This document shows, piece after piece, positions 11,641-22,500 of a DNA stretch of 64,000 nt. The notes below the pieces were generated by a model. It had not been told where the DNA came from. It saw nothing but the letters and a program-made list of their open reading frames with translations, and ran no database searches. The stretch spans positions 7,001,786 to 7,065,785 of the forward strand of contig QCXZ01000041.1 in NCBI GenBank assembly GCA_025024175.1. The letters run 5' to 3'. The position numbers and the translations under genes were made by a program. This DNA is from Rhyzopertha dominica. Lineage: Eukaryota > Arthropoda > Insecta > Coleoptera > Bostrichidae. The first letter of the stretch is position 1. Every line of letters begins with the position of its first letter.

Positions 11641-12239
11641 TGTGTCTGGTTGGGTGAGTCGATGAAAATTAGTTGTTTTGCACGCGTTTTTGATTATTTG
11701 TATGTTGGGTCGCGTAAACGTTACTATACAAGGGCGTGCGTTAGGGGAAGGGGGCGTGACAGTGTAGTGCCTTGTTTTAATGTATGTAAGTAATTATGAA
11801 ATGTTATATTTATATCATAATCTCTCGTTTTGAGCAAAATTTTCACAAAACACTGGTAAGTGAATGAAGTTATCTGAACTGTGCACTTTGCGAATAATAA
11901 CAAAGCCTAACGTTAGTTTCCTTTTGTTTCAGGAGATATTCAACAAATCTGATGGTTACAACGGTATTTTTGGGTTAATTAGTTATGTAAATGTTAGGAA
12001 AAAATAAAATAAAACAAACTGATCCCTTTCTTAAATCATGTCTGCTTTTGAACGAGATTACTAATTGTTTTCTGGGCTTCTGTTCCCAGATTCTTCATTT
12101 AGAGTTGCCAGCTTCCAGAGTCCAGGGAACTGAACTTGTCTATGAAATTAAATCAACCAAAGGTAGGTGTATATGTATATCAATAGCTTATTATGCTGCT
12201 CCAAATGAAATAAGGTTATATTGCTCTTGTAAAGTTTCG
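11641..12239 (+). other. Unassigned stretch with splice-signal-like punctuation
   Basis: Pieces flanked by acceptor- and donor-like sites occur on the plus strand. One lies between a TTTCAG near 11617 and GGTGAGT near 11651; another between TTCCCAG (12084-12090) and AAAG|GTAGGTG (12160-12168). The latter, 12091-12162, is open for 24 codons. It may be a spliced non-coding transcript, an element exon, or chance. Confidence 0.25.
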
Positions 12240-12240
12240 A

Positions 12241-12545
12241 CTATCCGATAATTGTTCGTTTACTCACAATGAACAAACTTAATTTGGTACAGCAGTTAAT
12301 TTTATGCTCATCTTTAATTTTCTTGTATAGATCTTCAATTGTCAATACAAAATTATTTTTGCATACCTCATAAATCATACGTCGTATTAAATTTGCGTGA
12401 CCATCTTTGAAAGCCCTCTGTGAACCACCGTCTTTTCGCACTTTTCTGTCCTGAATTTCATTTACGGCTATATTTTTTAATGTTGATTGTGAAATTTTGG
12501 TCATTCTACTGATTTCTGTGATGGCCCCACTTTTTCCCTATGCAT
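12241..12545 (-). pseudogene. Tc1/mariner-type transposase N-terminus (HTH)
   Basis: Reading from about 12545 down, the minus strand gives GKSGAITEISRMTKISQSTL followed by K-N-I, a clear helix-turn-helix. The 87-codon frame continues with HANLIRRMIYEVCKNNFVLT, matching the 'IRR.iyefy...e.PTl..L' block found after the HTH in a widespread insect DDE transposase group. The catalytic domain is absent. It lies in the second of three related repeat copies. Group membership is from memory of the motif pattern. Confidence 0.55.
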
Positions 12546-12840
12546 TAGTCACATGAAGGAAAAATAAGGAAGAAGCTTGAAGACTTATTGAAAACATAAT
12601 ACAGAAAACGACATGACTCTTAGAAAATGCTCAATGTTCATAAACGTTCACGCAGAAGGTGTAGTCTTGCAATTGATAAAATTTAGTTTGTTTTTGGCTA
12701 CGTTTGTACCTTATGTTTATAATATATTTTTTTCATTGTTCCAGGTGTGTGTGTTGTGCTAGTGCTAACCAGTGCCAGATGTGGATCAAGAGGAGCCAAA
12801 GGCTGCTATCTTAACCAATCACTGTAAGTTTCTCAAATTT
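12280..12840 (-). repeat. Repeat copy 2 of the Tc1-like module
   Basis: Direct copy of 11040-11640 with the same order of blocks but a longer open transposase frame. The plus-strand tail, TTCCAG|GTGTG...CACT|GTAAGT (12741-12835), is again exon-like. A third, truncated copy of the start of the module begins about 30 bases further on. Confidence 0.65.
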
Positions 12841-12869
12841 TATATTTACAATATTACAATAGTACATGC

Positions 12870-12964
12870 TAAATTATTTAGTATGCCTCATAAATCATAC
12901 ATCGCGTTAAATTTGCGTCATCATCTTTGAAAACCTTGGATGAATCAACATCTTTTCGCTTAAA
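12870..12964 (-). repeat. Repeat copy 3 (truncated) of the Tc1-like module
   Basis: ATGCCTCATAAATCATACAT and ATCTTTGAAAACCTTGGATG match the start of copies 1 and 2. Homology stops near 12963, where the hAT right end begins, so the copy was cut by that element or by a rearrangement. Confidence 0.6.
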
Positions 12965-13144
12965 GTCATAATGAATGACACACAATAGTCGTCAAAAAAC
13001 ACTGTTTAAAACATTAACAAAAAAACACTGTTTAAAACAAATGCTTTAAACATTTGTTTAAAACAAAGTTTTAAACAGAGCGTTGTTTTAGACAACTTTA
13101 AAACAGAATGTTTTAAATATTTTGTTTTACTCATGCCAACCCTG
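12965..13144 (+). mobile_element. Right end of a hAT element, second copy
   Basis: Almost the same sequence as 7085-7259: CACACAATAGTCGT, repeated ACACTGTTTAAAACATTA units, several GTTTAAAAC palindromes and the terminus CATGCCAACCCTG. The end abuts directly on a Jockey-type ORF2 fragment, so this copy inserted into that retroelement. Its left end is not visible. Confidence 0.75.
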
Positions 13145-13552
13145 ATTGGGACTTCTACAAACAACTCCGTAACTTTACAAATCATGCTATAAAGGCTGAG
13201 AAGAGGTCGTACTTGAACATCGCGTTACAAAATGGTGCTAATACTAGAGTGTTGTACAAAGAATTGAGCAATTTAAACATCTACAATCCTAGAGAAAAAC
13301 ATGTAGCTTTGCCAGATAATTTATTAAACTTAAATGAATTTATAATCATTTCATTATGGCTTCACTGCTCTGGATGCAGAAACCCTATTAAAACTTCAAA
13401 TGATCGTCAGAAAAGGCGTTGGTGAATTTACCTTTACACCAGTTGATGCTAATACTGTGAGTATTGCACTTAAAAGTATTAGATCTAATGATATAAGGTC
13501 TGATGGTGTATGTCTAACAATGTTGTGTCACTGCTGTCCACATGTACTTATA
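13145..13552 (+). pseudogene. Jockey-type ORF2 fragment (linker and RT N-terminus)
   Basis: Plus-strand frames give WDFYKQLRNFTNHAIKAEKR, then a frame to 13345, a one-frame shift, and then GVGEFTFTPVDANTVSIALK, IRSNDIRSDGV. The first block is typical for the basic linker after the endonuclease, the last for the 'I.sikS.d..G.D' region before the RT core. It begins exactly at the hAT terminus and ends at the AT microsatellite beside the Penelope-like element. Confidence 0.65.
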
Positions 13553-14430
13553 CATATAATAATAATAATAATATAAATATAATATAAATATTTGGTCAAC
13601 AATTTTAGTGTCGTATCCATTGTTACAGGCTATTTGTTTAATTGTCGTCAATTCTTTTTCGAAACTTTCTTTTCTAAATGGTATATTTATTAGTCTGTTT
13701 ATTAAACTATAAAATATGGAATGCTTAATCTGTAACGATTGATTTGAAGAAGCTGGGATTGTAACATCTGACTGTGTTGGTTTTCTATGAATTTCAAAGT
13801 CTATTTTACTATTTTTTACCGACATTGATAAGTCCAGAAAATGAAGAACTCTAGTCCAGTATAATACATTCTTAATAATTTCATTTTTCTTTGCAAAAAG
13901 CTTCTCTTCGAAATTTGATATGAAAATTTCGGCCAAGACTGGAGACAAAGCTGAACCCATTGGCAGTCCATCGTCTTGCTTGTAGAATGTGTCATTGAAC
14001 ATAACATAACTTTGATCTATGCAAATTTCCACAATATTCAGTAGTTCAGTTTGTTCTGTGTTTGACAGGTGGCAGTTCTCTATTTTATTTTTGAGGATTG
14101 TTAAAAGTTCATTGAGGGGGATAGAAGTAAAAAGATTAGACACGTCAAAGGACACGAGAATAGCGTTATTTGGTATTGATAATCCTTTTGCCTTGTTCGC
14201 AAAACATACGGAATTCTTCACGCTGTATTTGGACTGGCATTCAATTGATTGTGTCAAAATGTTGTTGGCGAATTTGCATAATTTATATGATGGAGCATTA
14301 ACTTAGGAAACAACCGGTCTCAAAGGTATTCCATTTTTGTGAATTTTTGGTCGTTTTAGGTCGAAACGATCGTCAGAGTTATCTGATAAATCAAGTGAGA
14401 CAAAGCACATACGTTCAGATTGTTTCCAGG
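13553..14430 (-). pseudogene. Penelope-like element reverse transcriptase, catalytic block deleted
   Basis: The minus-strand frame of 247 codons (14257-13514) with an upstream continuation to about 14400 shows Penelope-family RT hallmarks: R-P-V-V-S then V-N-A-P-S-Y (around 14275-14320, with one stop between), SFDVSNLFTSIPL, DGLPMGSALSPVLAEIFI, HFLDLSM and EIHRKPTQSDV. Penelope-like elements normally have the YVDD catalytic motif between the 'AEIFI' and 'HFLDL' blocks. Here KNVLYWTR joins straight to VLHFLDL, an in-frame loss of that segment, so the enzyme cannot be active. No GIY-YIG endonuclease is recognisable. An AATAAT-type repeat at 13555-13590 lies at its 3' side. Confidence 0.82.
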
Positions 14431-14637
14431 TTACCTAATTAAATGTTCTTTTATTCTTGTTCTTGGTGAAAAAATTTGTTTAAACCTTCCCAGTTTCACT
14501 TCTTGAATATTATTTTGCTTAATCATTCTCATTAATGCTGTTCTTGATATATTATAGATAGCATATGCCTTTCTGAACGAAATTTTTCTGGTTTTAATAT
14601 ATGCAACAGCATTTAAAAGATGTTCATTGGTCCACAT
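14431..14637 (-). pseudogene. Pipsqueak-type HTH fragment of a pogo/Tigger-like transposase
   Basis: The 68-codon frame reads WTNEHLLNAVAYIKTRKISF, continues R-K-A-Y-A-I-Y-N-I-S-R-T-A-L and ends with KLGRFKQIFSPRTRIKEHLI. This matches the psq helix-turn-helix plan (W...L..A...v..g..S.r.Aa..ygi.r.tL) followed by the 'lG....Fs...E..L' start of the next domain, as in pogo/Tigger and Jerky-like proteins. Only the N-terminus exists. It lies immediately beside the Penelope remnant. Confidence 0.55.
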
Positions 14638-15119
14638 TTTATGGGTTGTTTTCTTTTGTATTTCCCAGGTCTAATGGCTGCAACTACAAAAAAATCCAAA
14701 CATTCTGCACTTTATTTCACCAGTAATATTAATTAGGGGGTAAAGTGGGCAGATGTCTTATTTGTCCTAGATATAGCCGGTCCGCTTTACTCTTAAATGA
14801 TACAAAATAGTGTTCGAGTTTGTATTTCAACAACCAATGAGAAAAATTAAATTTTTTACAAAAAAAAACAATACAGAAATCATTGTTGAACACAAAACTG
14901 CTATTAGTGTACCTAGATTTTTTGTATACAGTTTGTTCCATGGATCTTAGTATATTGGGGCAAAAACTTACGTTGGGAGAAAATAATACAAAGGGTTGCT
15001 TCTTCCACACGCATTTCTCACATCAAGATCATGAATGAAAAAAGGTGCATAAACCTTCGGCGAGCGACACGGTAGGCGGTCGCCCACACCTTACGCCGCC
15101 TCTGATCAAAAGCATTTAT
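14638..15119. other. Non-coding stretch
   Basis: No gene recognised. A 93-codon minus-strand frame (15010-14729) has no motif and its composition looks non-coding. A short CpG-rich patch lies at 15055-15105. Confidence 0.3.
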
Positions 15120-18104
15120 AATTCTTCAGCTGCCGCACGTTTCTTTAGGAAATAAAACAGCACTTTACGAATTCATTTCTTTAATGAAAATAATGTACAT
15201 ATTATTGCCTAGACCACCAATAGTCCTATGTTACAACTTCAGAATAGGGTCTTACGATTAAAAACAACCGTTCTGCACGGAAAGAAACACATATTCTTAA
15301 AAACAGTTCTTTGTACGGGTCAGTTACAGACTTTGAATACAATCAAGGAACGAGTATACTATCACTAGGCGTACACACACATATACCTACATACATGTCT
15401 ATAATCTAATAAAACGATATCGATTATACAAAAGTGTTCTCACATTCAAGAGGAAGGTTCATACAATGATATGGTGTAGATTGTGTTACAATAGTCCACA
15501 TTTAAGGAAGGGGGGGCTGTACAAGTATCATACAATTTGATATGCAATCGTAAGAGCAAAAAGGAATCAAAGCCATTGACAATAGCTTGCATATTGTCAG
15601 TGCCTTCGATCGCAAATGAATTACAGTTGAAATGTGTTAGCCACCGACATTTTGTTCACCTGAGACAAGATGGCTGACACGTTTCAATCGACAAAAAGAG
15701 TGACCGAATTGCTTCAGACAGTCTTTTAAACCGTGAAATGTAAATATATGTGTGTTAAAATGTAGTAAACGACCCTATTCCTGCTGATTTAACACATTTC
15801 AAGGTCTAAAACGAAATATGTATTCAGTCAAAAAGAAGGTATAAGACGGTGCTTTCAACAAAGGTACCTAACCAGGACACTGGATAATATCAACAATTTT
15901 ACAATAGTCGCAAAATAAAAATTAGGAACTTGGTTTTCATCTAAATTGGTCCTTCATGTCAACGAACCATCTAAAATTCGATTATCTTATATACACCGAA
16001 ATACAAGGACAGATTAATAAAAATCTATGCTACATACTAAACAAATAGCTAACACCTAAACTTTACTTATGTATATATTTACCATTTAACATATAATATC
16101 TATCTACAACAAGATTTACACCATCGACCGACGACGGGCATTCAATTATATAATTACGAGACCCTGCTTAACAAATGACTGTCGTCGGGCGAATTTTTCA
16201 ACAACTTCTCTACACTCGTATTAAATAAATGCGTGGTTTGGTTTGAAAGTTCAATCGGCAACACGCCACACGTCACGAAAGGCTGCCTAAACAGCAGGCG
16301 TCACTCGCGGCGCTTTTTCAATGTTCAGATTACACGACGAACATGGTTTTGGTATGAATGAATAAAACAGTCTATTTTCGATGCGGCTAGCTTCAGACAG
16401 TTAAATTAATGATTTGATTGTACTGGACATCAGTTGCAGAATCCGCTAAATGCGGCAATTTCGTTCGTAAGTCAAAAGCCAATATATTGTAAAATATTGG
16501 AAATAGTCTTTAATATCAAAATGGATAGATATTTTGATAATGCTTAACTAGCATAAGATATAAACGCAAAGGAAAAAAGTAAAGAAGATGAATTTTTTTG
16601 CATATGAAGATCTGTGTATCTGGCTTACTAGATATAGTTTTTTATTACAGACATCAAAGTCAAGGAAGTATTTGTTGAAAGAAATTCACTACAATAATGA
16701 TGTGTGCAAGAATACAATGCCTCATATTAGCATTAAAAGGACACAACTGTCCACACACATGATCTTCTGCAGAGACAACTTTCGTGGTGCTTATGTAGTA
16801 AGTATTCCATAATTTGCTTTGCTATCACCTCATGCTCATTTGTGTTGACAGGCAGATCTTTTACCTCTTATACAAAATTTTTGAATACAGCCTTATTTAA
16901 TTGTAAATGGTACCTAAATACAATCGACAGTTTAAATAAATTTGTTTTATTTTAAACATAACTAAATGATGTATGAACGTCTCTACTCATTGCATTATTA
17001 TTTTCTTGCATTATAAACTTTAATACCAAAACGCAGATTTGCCTATTGTCGTATATAACGGACAGCTGCGATACAAATCACTTCATGTTTAGAAATGATG
17101 GGAAGCAGCGTTTAAATTTAGATGGCACCTGTTGTGTGCAATGTAGAAGCTATGTTTGAGTTATTGATGATTTTTTGTGGTTTATATTCTCCTAACAATA
17201 TGAGTGCAAAGTAACTTTTCTTTGACCCGTTAAGATTTCATTCGTTATATGAGAGAATAGGATCAAATGGCCCAAAAATTACTCACGTGCAAAATGTTTA
17301 ACCTGTATATTTAGTGTCACTGATTCATTTTTCTTTACTTGATTGCTATAAACTTTGGTGTCTTTATAAGATGGCAAATGGCGATGTAGAAAAACTACAG
17401 TACAAGATGTCATACTTTTACCTATTATCATGTAGATGTGGTCATTACATCCCACTAACAAGTGCCGTAGAATTGTTTACAAGGGGACCACAGTGAGCCT
17501 ATTAACAGTGAATCTAGAGATTTGATTTTTGGATGCGCTCTTGCCAAAAATACATGTTTTGAAAAAAAATACAGATCTAGCAAGTGAAACATTGTTGTGG
17601 TAGATTAAAAGTTTACCAACATGCTAAAAATTATTTTTTTCAGAATCTTAAATAAAATTTTAAAGAATTTGCATCAAAGTTTGTAGAGGTTTGAGAATTC
17701 ATTTAGTTTGTAAGCATTAGTTTATATGAAAATGTTTTAATAGAAATGGAAAATAATGGTTTACTGGAGCAAATAGGTGGATTGTGTTATGTTTATCATA
17801 TTGTTATTTTAAATCAATCAAGTATAGTGCATCAAAAATAATTCAGGTATATCTAAACTAATGCAATGAGAGATTGTGATGCCTGCATTAACTAATGTGA
17901 GTTGCTAGTCTATATATAATGTGTCAAGTTTTCTTCCATTTTCGCTGTTTTATGTTAAGGGCACGGAAACAAGATTGCGGAAATTTATAAGTTGTCTTTA
18001 CAATCAAACGACGTGCTAATACTAACGGAAATACCATAAGTAGACAACGAGATACAGTATTTTGAGATTACAATGCCACCGTTGACCATTAAAATAGTAA
18101 AATC
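15120..18104. other. Region 3' of the POU gene, possibly a long 3' UTR in part
   Basis: 15120-16560 has more balanced base composition than the AT-rich 16560-18290 and contains no protein motif. On the minus strand, an ATTAAA (plus 15179-15184) followed by a T-rich stretch could be a distal poly(A) signal of the POU gene, giving a 3' UTR of about 3.4 kb. This is only a possibility; an unrelated non-coding transcript on either strand is equally open. Confidence 0.25.
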
Positions 18105-18110
18105 TTTATT
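18105..18110 (-). terminator. Possible poly(A) signal of the POU gene
   Basis: On the minus strand AATAAA occurs about 530 bases after the stop codon of the POU gene. It is the nearest canonical hexamer I found. Hexamers are common in AT-rich DNA, so use is unproven. Confidence 0.3.
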
Positions 18111-18640
18111 AATAAATTTGCAGTCTTCCATTATAGTATTTCTCTACACTCTAATGTTGCTTTATGCTTTAGACTTTCACTTATTTTGTTATTTTTATCA
18201 GTTGCACTGATGAAGTTTAACGAAATGTAAAAAATAATATATTTTGTCTTAGGTAAATGCATTTCACTGGGAGAGAATTTGGTTTCTTAATAATTAACAA
18301 CACCACTTACTGATAATTCGCATTTTCAATTTCTTTCCAGTTGATACGAAGCTTTCACGAAGTAATTTGCCGAAGAAATCGATTCTGAATTCTGCAATTG
18401 ATCTCCTTACTCTCAGTCCTCTTTCATCGCGTCCTGGTGTTTCTCCCTCGCTTAATCTACATATAGGAACTGTCGCCATAAGTGGAAGACCGTTTCAAGA
18501 AGCGCGGCGAAATAAATAAACAGTCGAAATACTGGGGAAAATAAATAAAGCGTACTACACACGCGCGGCATGACTATACCAGTCCATTGCACAACTGTCC
18601 ACTACTCCATGTAGTGGTCGGCGAAGAAGTTCACGTGTGG

Positions 18641-19510
18641 TCATTCCTGCTTCACCATCACGTTAGGGTTGTAGCTGTGCGCGCTCGATGTGACAAGAGA
18701 GAGCGGACTCGACGCCAGCGAGTTGGCGATGGCGAACATGGTCCCGTTGCTGTTGTTCACGGAGCACGGGGATCCCATCGCTGCTGCAGGCGGGTTGATC
18801 CGCTTCTCCTTCTGTCTCCTGTTGCAGAACCACACCCTAACCACCTCCTTTTCCATGCAGAGCCCGTCCGCTAACATCGAGATTTCCTCCGAGGTCGGTT
18901 TCGGGTTCTGCATGAACGCCTTTTCCAGAGCGACACGCACGCTCGTCTCTATCGACGTCCTCTTCTTGCGCCTCCTGCCGATGGTTTCCGGTGTCGTCAT
19001 CGGGTTGGTCAGAGCTCCGGGATTGGTCAGGGTGTTGTCGGCGTCCTCCAGCCACTTCTGGAGCAGCGGCTTCAGCTTGCACATGTTCTTGAAGCTCAGG
19101 TTTAAAGCCTCGAACCGAGATATCGTCGTCTGAGAGAAGTCGTTGCCGTAGAGCTTTCCCATCGCCAGGCCCACGTCTCCCTGGGTGAAGCCCAGCTTGA
19201 TCCTCCTCTGTTTGAAGGTCTTCGCGAATTGCTCGAGCTCTTCCAAGTCCGTCGTCTCTTCGGGGGAGGGCTCCAGCAGTCTCGAAGGCGTCTTCAGGTG
19301 CTGAGGGGTGAGCCCGCCCGAGGAAGGCGTGCTGGGCGTGAGCAGGCTGGCCGGGATATGTGAGTTATTCGGTGGGGTGGTTTGCGTCTGAGGTAGCTGC
19401 GTGTTCTGCGGGATGCTAGTGTTGTGCTGGTTTTGGTTTTGCTGTTGCTGTAGCTGCTGCGCCTTCTGCAGCTGCTGGAGCTGTTGGGCGGCTTGAGCTA
19501 TTTGTTGGAC
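18641..19510 (-). CDS. nub: nub coding exon 4: POU-specific domain, homeodomain and stop
   Basis: The acceptor CCTTCTTCCAG (AG at 19512-19511) opens a single 870-base exon with 289 codons and a TGA at 18643-18641. It starts with a glutamine run ([20 protein letters not shown]), passes a proline/threonine-rich stretch, then the whole bipartite POU domain without an intron and an alanine/serine-rich tail ending VMVKQE. Having the POU-specific domain and homeodomain in one exon contrasts with vertebrate Oct genes, which split them. The homeodomain keeps WFCNRRQ with the POU-typical cysteine. Confidence 0.95.
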   Translation of the reverse strand, partial: VQQIAQAAQQLQQLQKAQQLQQQQNQNQHNTSIPQNTQLPQTQTTPPNNSHIPASLLTPSTPSSGGLTPQHLKTPSRLLEPSPEETTDLEELEQFAKTFKQRRIKLGFTQGDVGLAMGKLYGNDFSQTTISRFEALNLSFKNMCKLKPLLQKWLEDADNTLTNPGALTNPMTTPETIGRRRKKRTSIETSVRVALEKAFMQNPKPTSEEISMLADGLCMEKEVVRVWFCNRRQKEKRINPPAAAMGSPCSVNNSNGTMFAIANSLASSPLSLVTSSAHSYNPNVMVKQE

Positions 19511-22500
19511 CTGGAAGAAGGGTTTCGTCTTTTATGGGTTTTCACATCTATAAATTTTATCGAAAACAAAGGTGCAAAAAGTTGGGGTGAGTATAAAACA
19601 GCATGCAAAAATAAAGTGGAAAACAACCGATTGGTGTATAGTAAACAAAGAACGACACCAACCACACACCTGCATATGAGGCCTACTAGAAAGACCCGAT
19701 CGAGGGAATCCTTGGAGAAAGCCCTTTAAAGACCGAAAACAAAAGAAATGTATCATACAAGAATACTTTAATTTTTAAAATACTACAATCTCTCTACTAA
19801 AGGGTGACTCAAATTAGGGAAAGTTGCAAAATTCTTGCTCAAAACATACATAGGGTACTACGAAAGCTTTGCAATACGCCATTCTGAAAACAATTGAATC
19901 GGTTTTTTAAACAGAGGAATAATGGATGATATTGTACTATAGTCTACCCACACAGTTATCGTTTCCTGGTTTATCAGTAATTGTTTACCGAAAATCCTTA
20001 GCAAGCTCAAAGACTTACGTCCATGTTCACGATTCAAAGCTTTTGATTGGTTTCCGTTTGTAAAAAATAAACTAAATAAAGACTTTTTCTCTGACGATGA
20101 TGAGCTTTGGACAGTTTGGGATTAAAACGTGCGCTGATCTGTGTCAAGAAAAACGGAAAAGATTTTTGATGGTTAGTTTATACGCATGAATAAATGTATT
20201 AATAATGGATGGGGTTACTTTGAAAGACTCTAAATAAATAAAGTAAAATTTTCTTAACCATTTTTGTACTTCTGTTATAATATACAGAAGCTAAACAGTG
20301 CATGTGCAGATAATATTTATTTTTGTATATTTATTTCTACGTTATTAAACGCAAATCAATGTTCCTTCTCTACTTTTAAAGTGTTAACAATAAGAAAATT
20401 GCAGAGCAAAAATTTTAATCTTTAACACATATACAGGGTCCGCCACCTAAAACTCCCCGGGCTCGTATTTGCTTTATTTTTTTAGGTACAACCGTAAGTT
20501 ATATGTCAAATTGTAAGTCTTTTTAAACCCTTTAAAAATAGAATATTGCATGTCCAAAATTTTTTTTGCAGATTATCATATTTTGCAAATAAAGTTAATT
20601 TTTTAACCTTACCCCGTATAATAAATATTGCTTTATAGTTGGATGCCGGCTTTTATTTTGTGTCTTTACCATGTATACGTAATTTTTACTCCTTCTTAGT
20701 GAAAAACAAGAAAAACTAGTCGCCGTCATTTTTGTTAATAGGGTTGTTCAGAATTTTTGAAGTGTTACTTTAGTAGCTTATTACCGTACAAATTATGCCT
20801 ACATACCCATCGCTGCGCACAAAACCCCAAAATTTGGAGTAACTTTTAAATAAATAAATTACAAAGTTCATTCTACAGAGAGAGAGGCTAGCAAACGAAA
20901 CCCTGCGATGAGGCTAGTACACACATCACACACTAGCCTCATCGCAGGGTTTCGTTTGCTAGCCTCTATAATTAATTACAGAGATAATTAACAAAAAAAT
21001 TTTTGGACATTCAATATTCTATTTTTAAAGGGTTTAAAAAGACCTACAATTTCATATATAACTTAAGGTTGCACCTAAACGAATAGCGAAAATACGAGCC
21101 TGGGGAGTTTTAAGTGGCGGACCCTGTATATCTTTATTTAACAACTGTGTAATTGAAACCTATTTCCTTCAAATAATGTAACATAAAAGAGTACGGCTCG
21201 TTTTAGAATCCACCAGTTGTCCTTACTAGGGATTTATTATAGGGCAACCCTCCAGTGTTCTTTAAAAATGAGGGACTTAACTCCAAAATGTGATAAAATT
21301 TTATGGGGTTGAACAAAAACGTTCCTACTATAAAAACACACAAACATAAATCAGGTAGTAATTCTAAATAAAATCACTAAAATAAATGTTCAGTTCTGAC
21401 AAATAATACCATTTAGAGTACCATAAAAAATAATGAACAAATTACCGATTCGCCCAGTATTGCCCCCATCTACTATCGAAGTCAGGAAAGAACCAATTTT
21501 TGTGATGAGTTTATTGTCGAGTTACGACATACGTTTAGGCTGTCCTATAGGCATTATTTAGAGACATTCGCTATTAGAAACAATAGACGTATGGCGTGAC
21601 TCGACAATAAACTGATGACGAGAGTTGGCCCTTTCCTGATTTGAATAGTAGGATTAAATGTGGATTATTTTTATCATTTCATCAAAGTATTGAAATTGCG
21701 TTTGCTAATTAATTATCTATTGTAGAAAGTAACACGTCGCTGATCTAGACGGCACTCAAAATTTGGCATCTTCCATAGTAGGTATATTTCAAAACTTATG
21801 ACTTATTAACTTATGACTTATTGCTAAAAATGTGGTATTCTAGATGAATTATTTCGTAGAACTGATATGCAAAGAGGTAATTTCTACCAAGGAAGTTATA
21901 ACGGATATATGACTTTATTCACTTAGCATTAGTTTTTTTAATGTGTAACCTTCATGCTAGAGAATTTAAAATTTTTCAAGTTGGTACTCAGTAGAGTATT
22001 CTGACGACACCTTTCTTTTTACAATTCTGCCACAATAAAAAAAATTTTCGGCATGAAATAACAATCAAATGTAAACTGACAGATACAACAAACTATAGAT
22101 GATTTTGTCCTACCTACGTGGCTAACTTGCTTTTGGCTTTTTTTTCTTAAAAACTGTCGGTAAAACACAAACAGAGAATTTGAATGTGCATCTCATGGTG
22201 AAAAATAACTAGACTTTATAAACAAAATATGTTATCCGTGTTACATTTATCCAAATTGCAAGTATTGTATATCCATAATTATTATTAAGAACAAGGTAAT
22301 CATACTTTGTGTAGTTAAAAGATGACATAAATAAAATATTCTTGCAAGGCTTGGGAACCGACACTTGATTTTCGGAGCTGTGGCGTGACATTACTCTGCA
22401 ACCTTCAGTACTATTGTCGTGCATATTGTAGCTTGGCAGCAGTTATAAAAAGGCGGCACGAAGAATTCAGAAATCAACGCCGCCTGCGTTGCACGAATTA

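Noticed and set aside
13816..14306. 63-codon minus frame and 95-codon plus frame
   Set aside because: Shadows of the Penelope-like RT frame.
18587..19133. Open frames on the plus strand (95 and 147 codons) and a second minus-strand frame over the POU exon
   Set aside because: They are antisense or shifted shadows of the GC-rich nub exon 4, which has an unmistakable POU domain.
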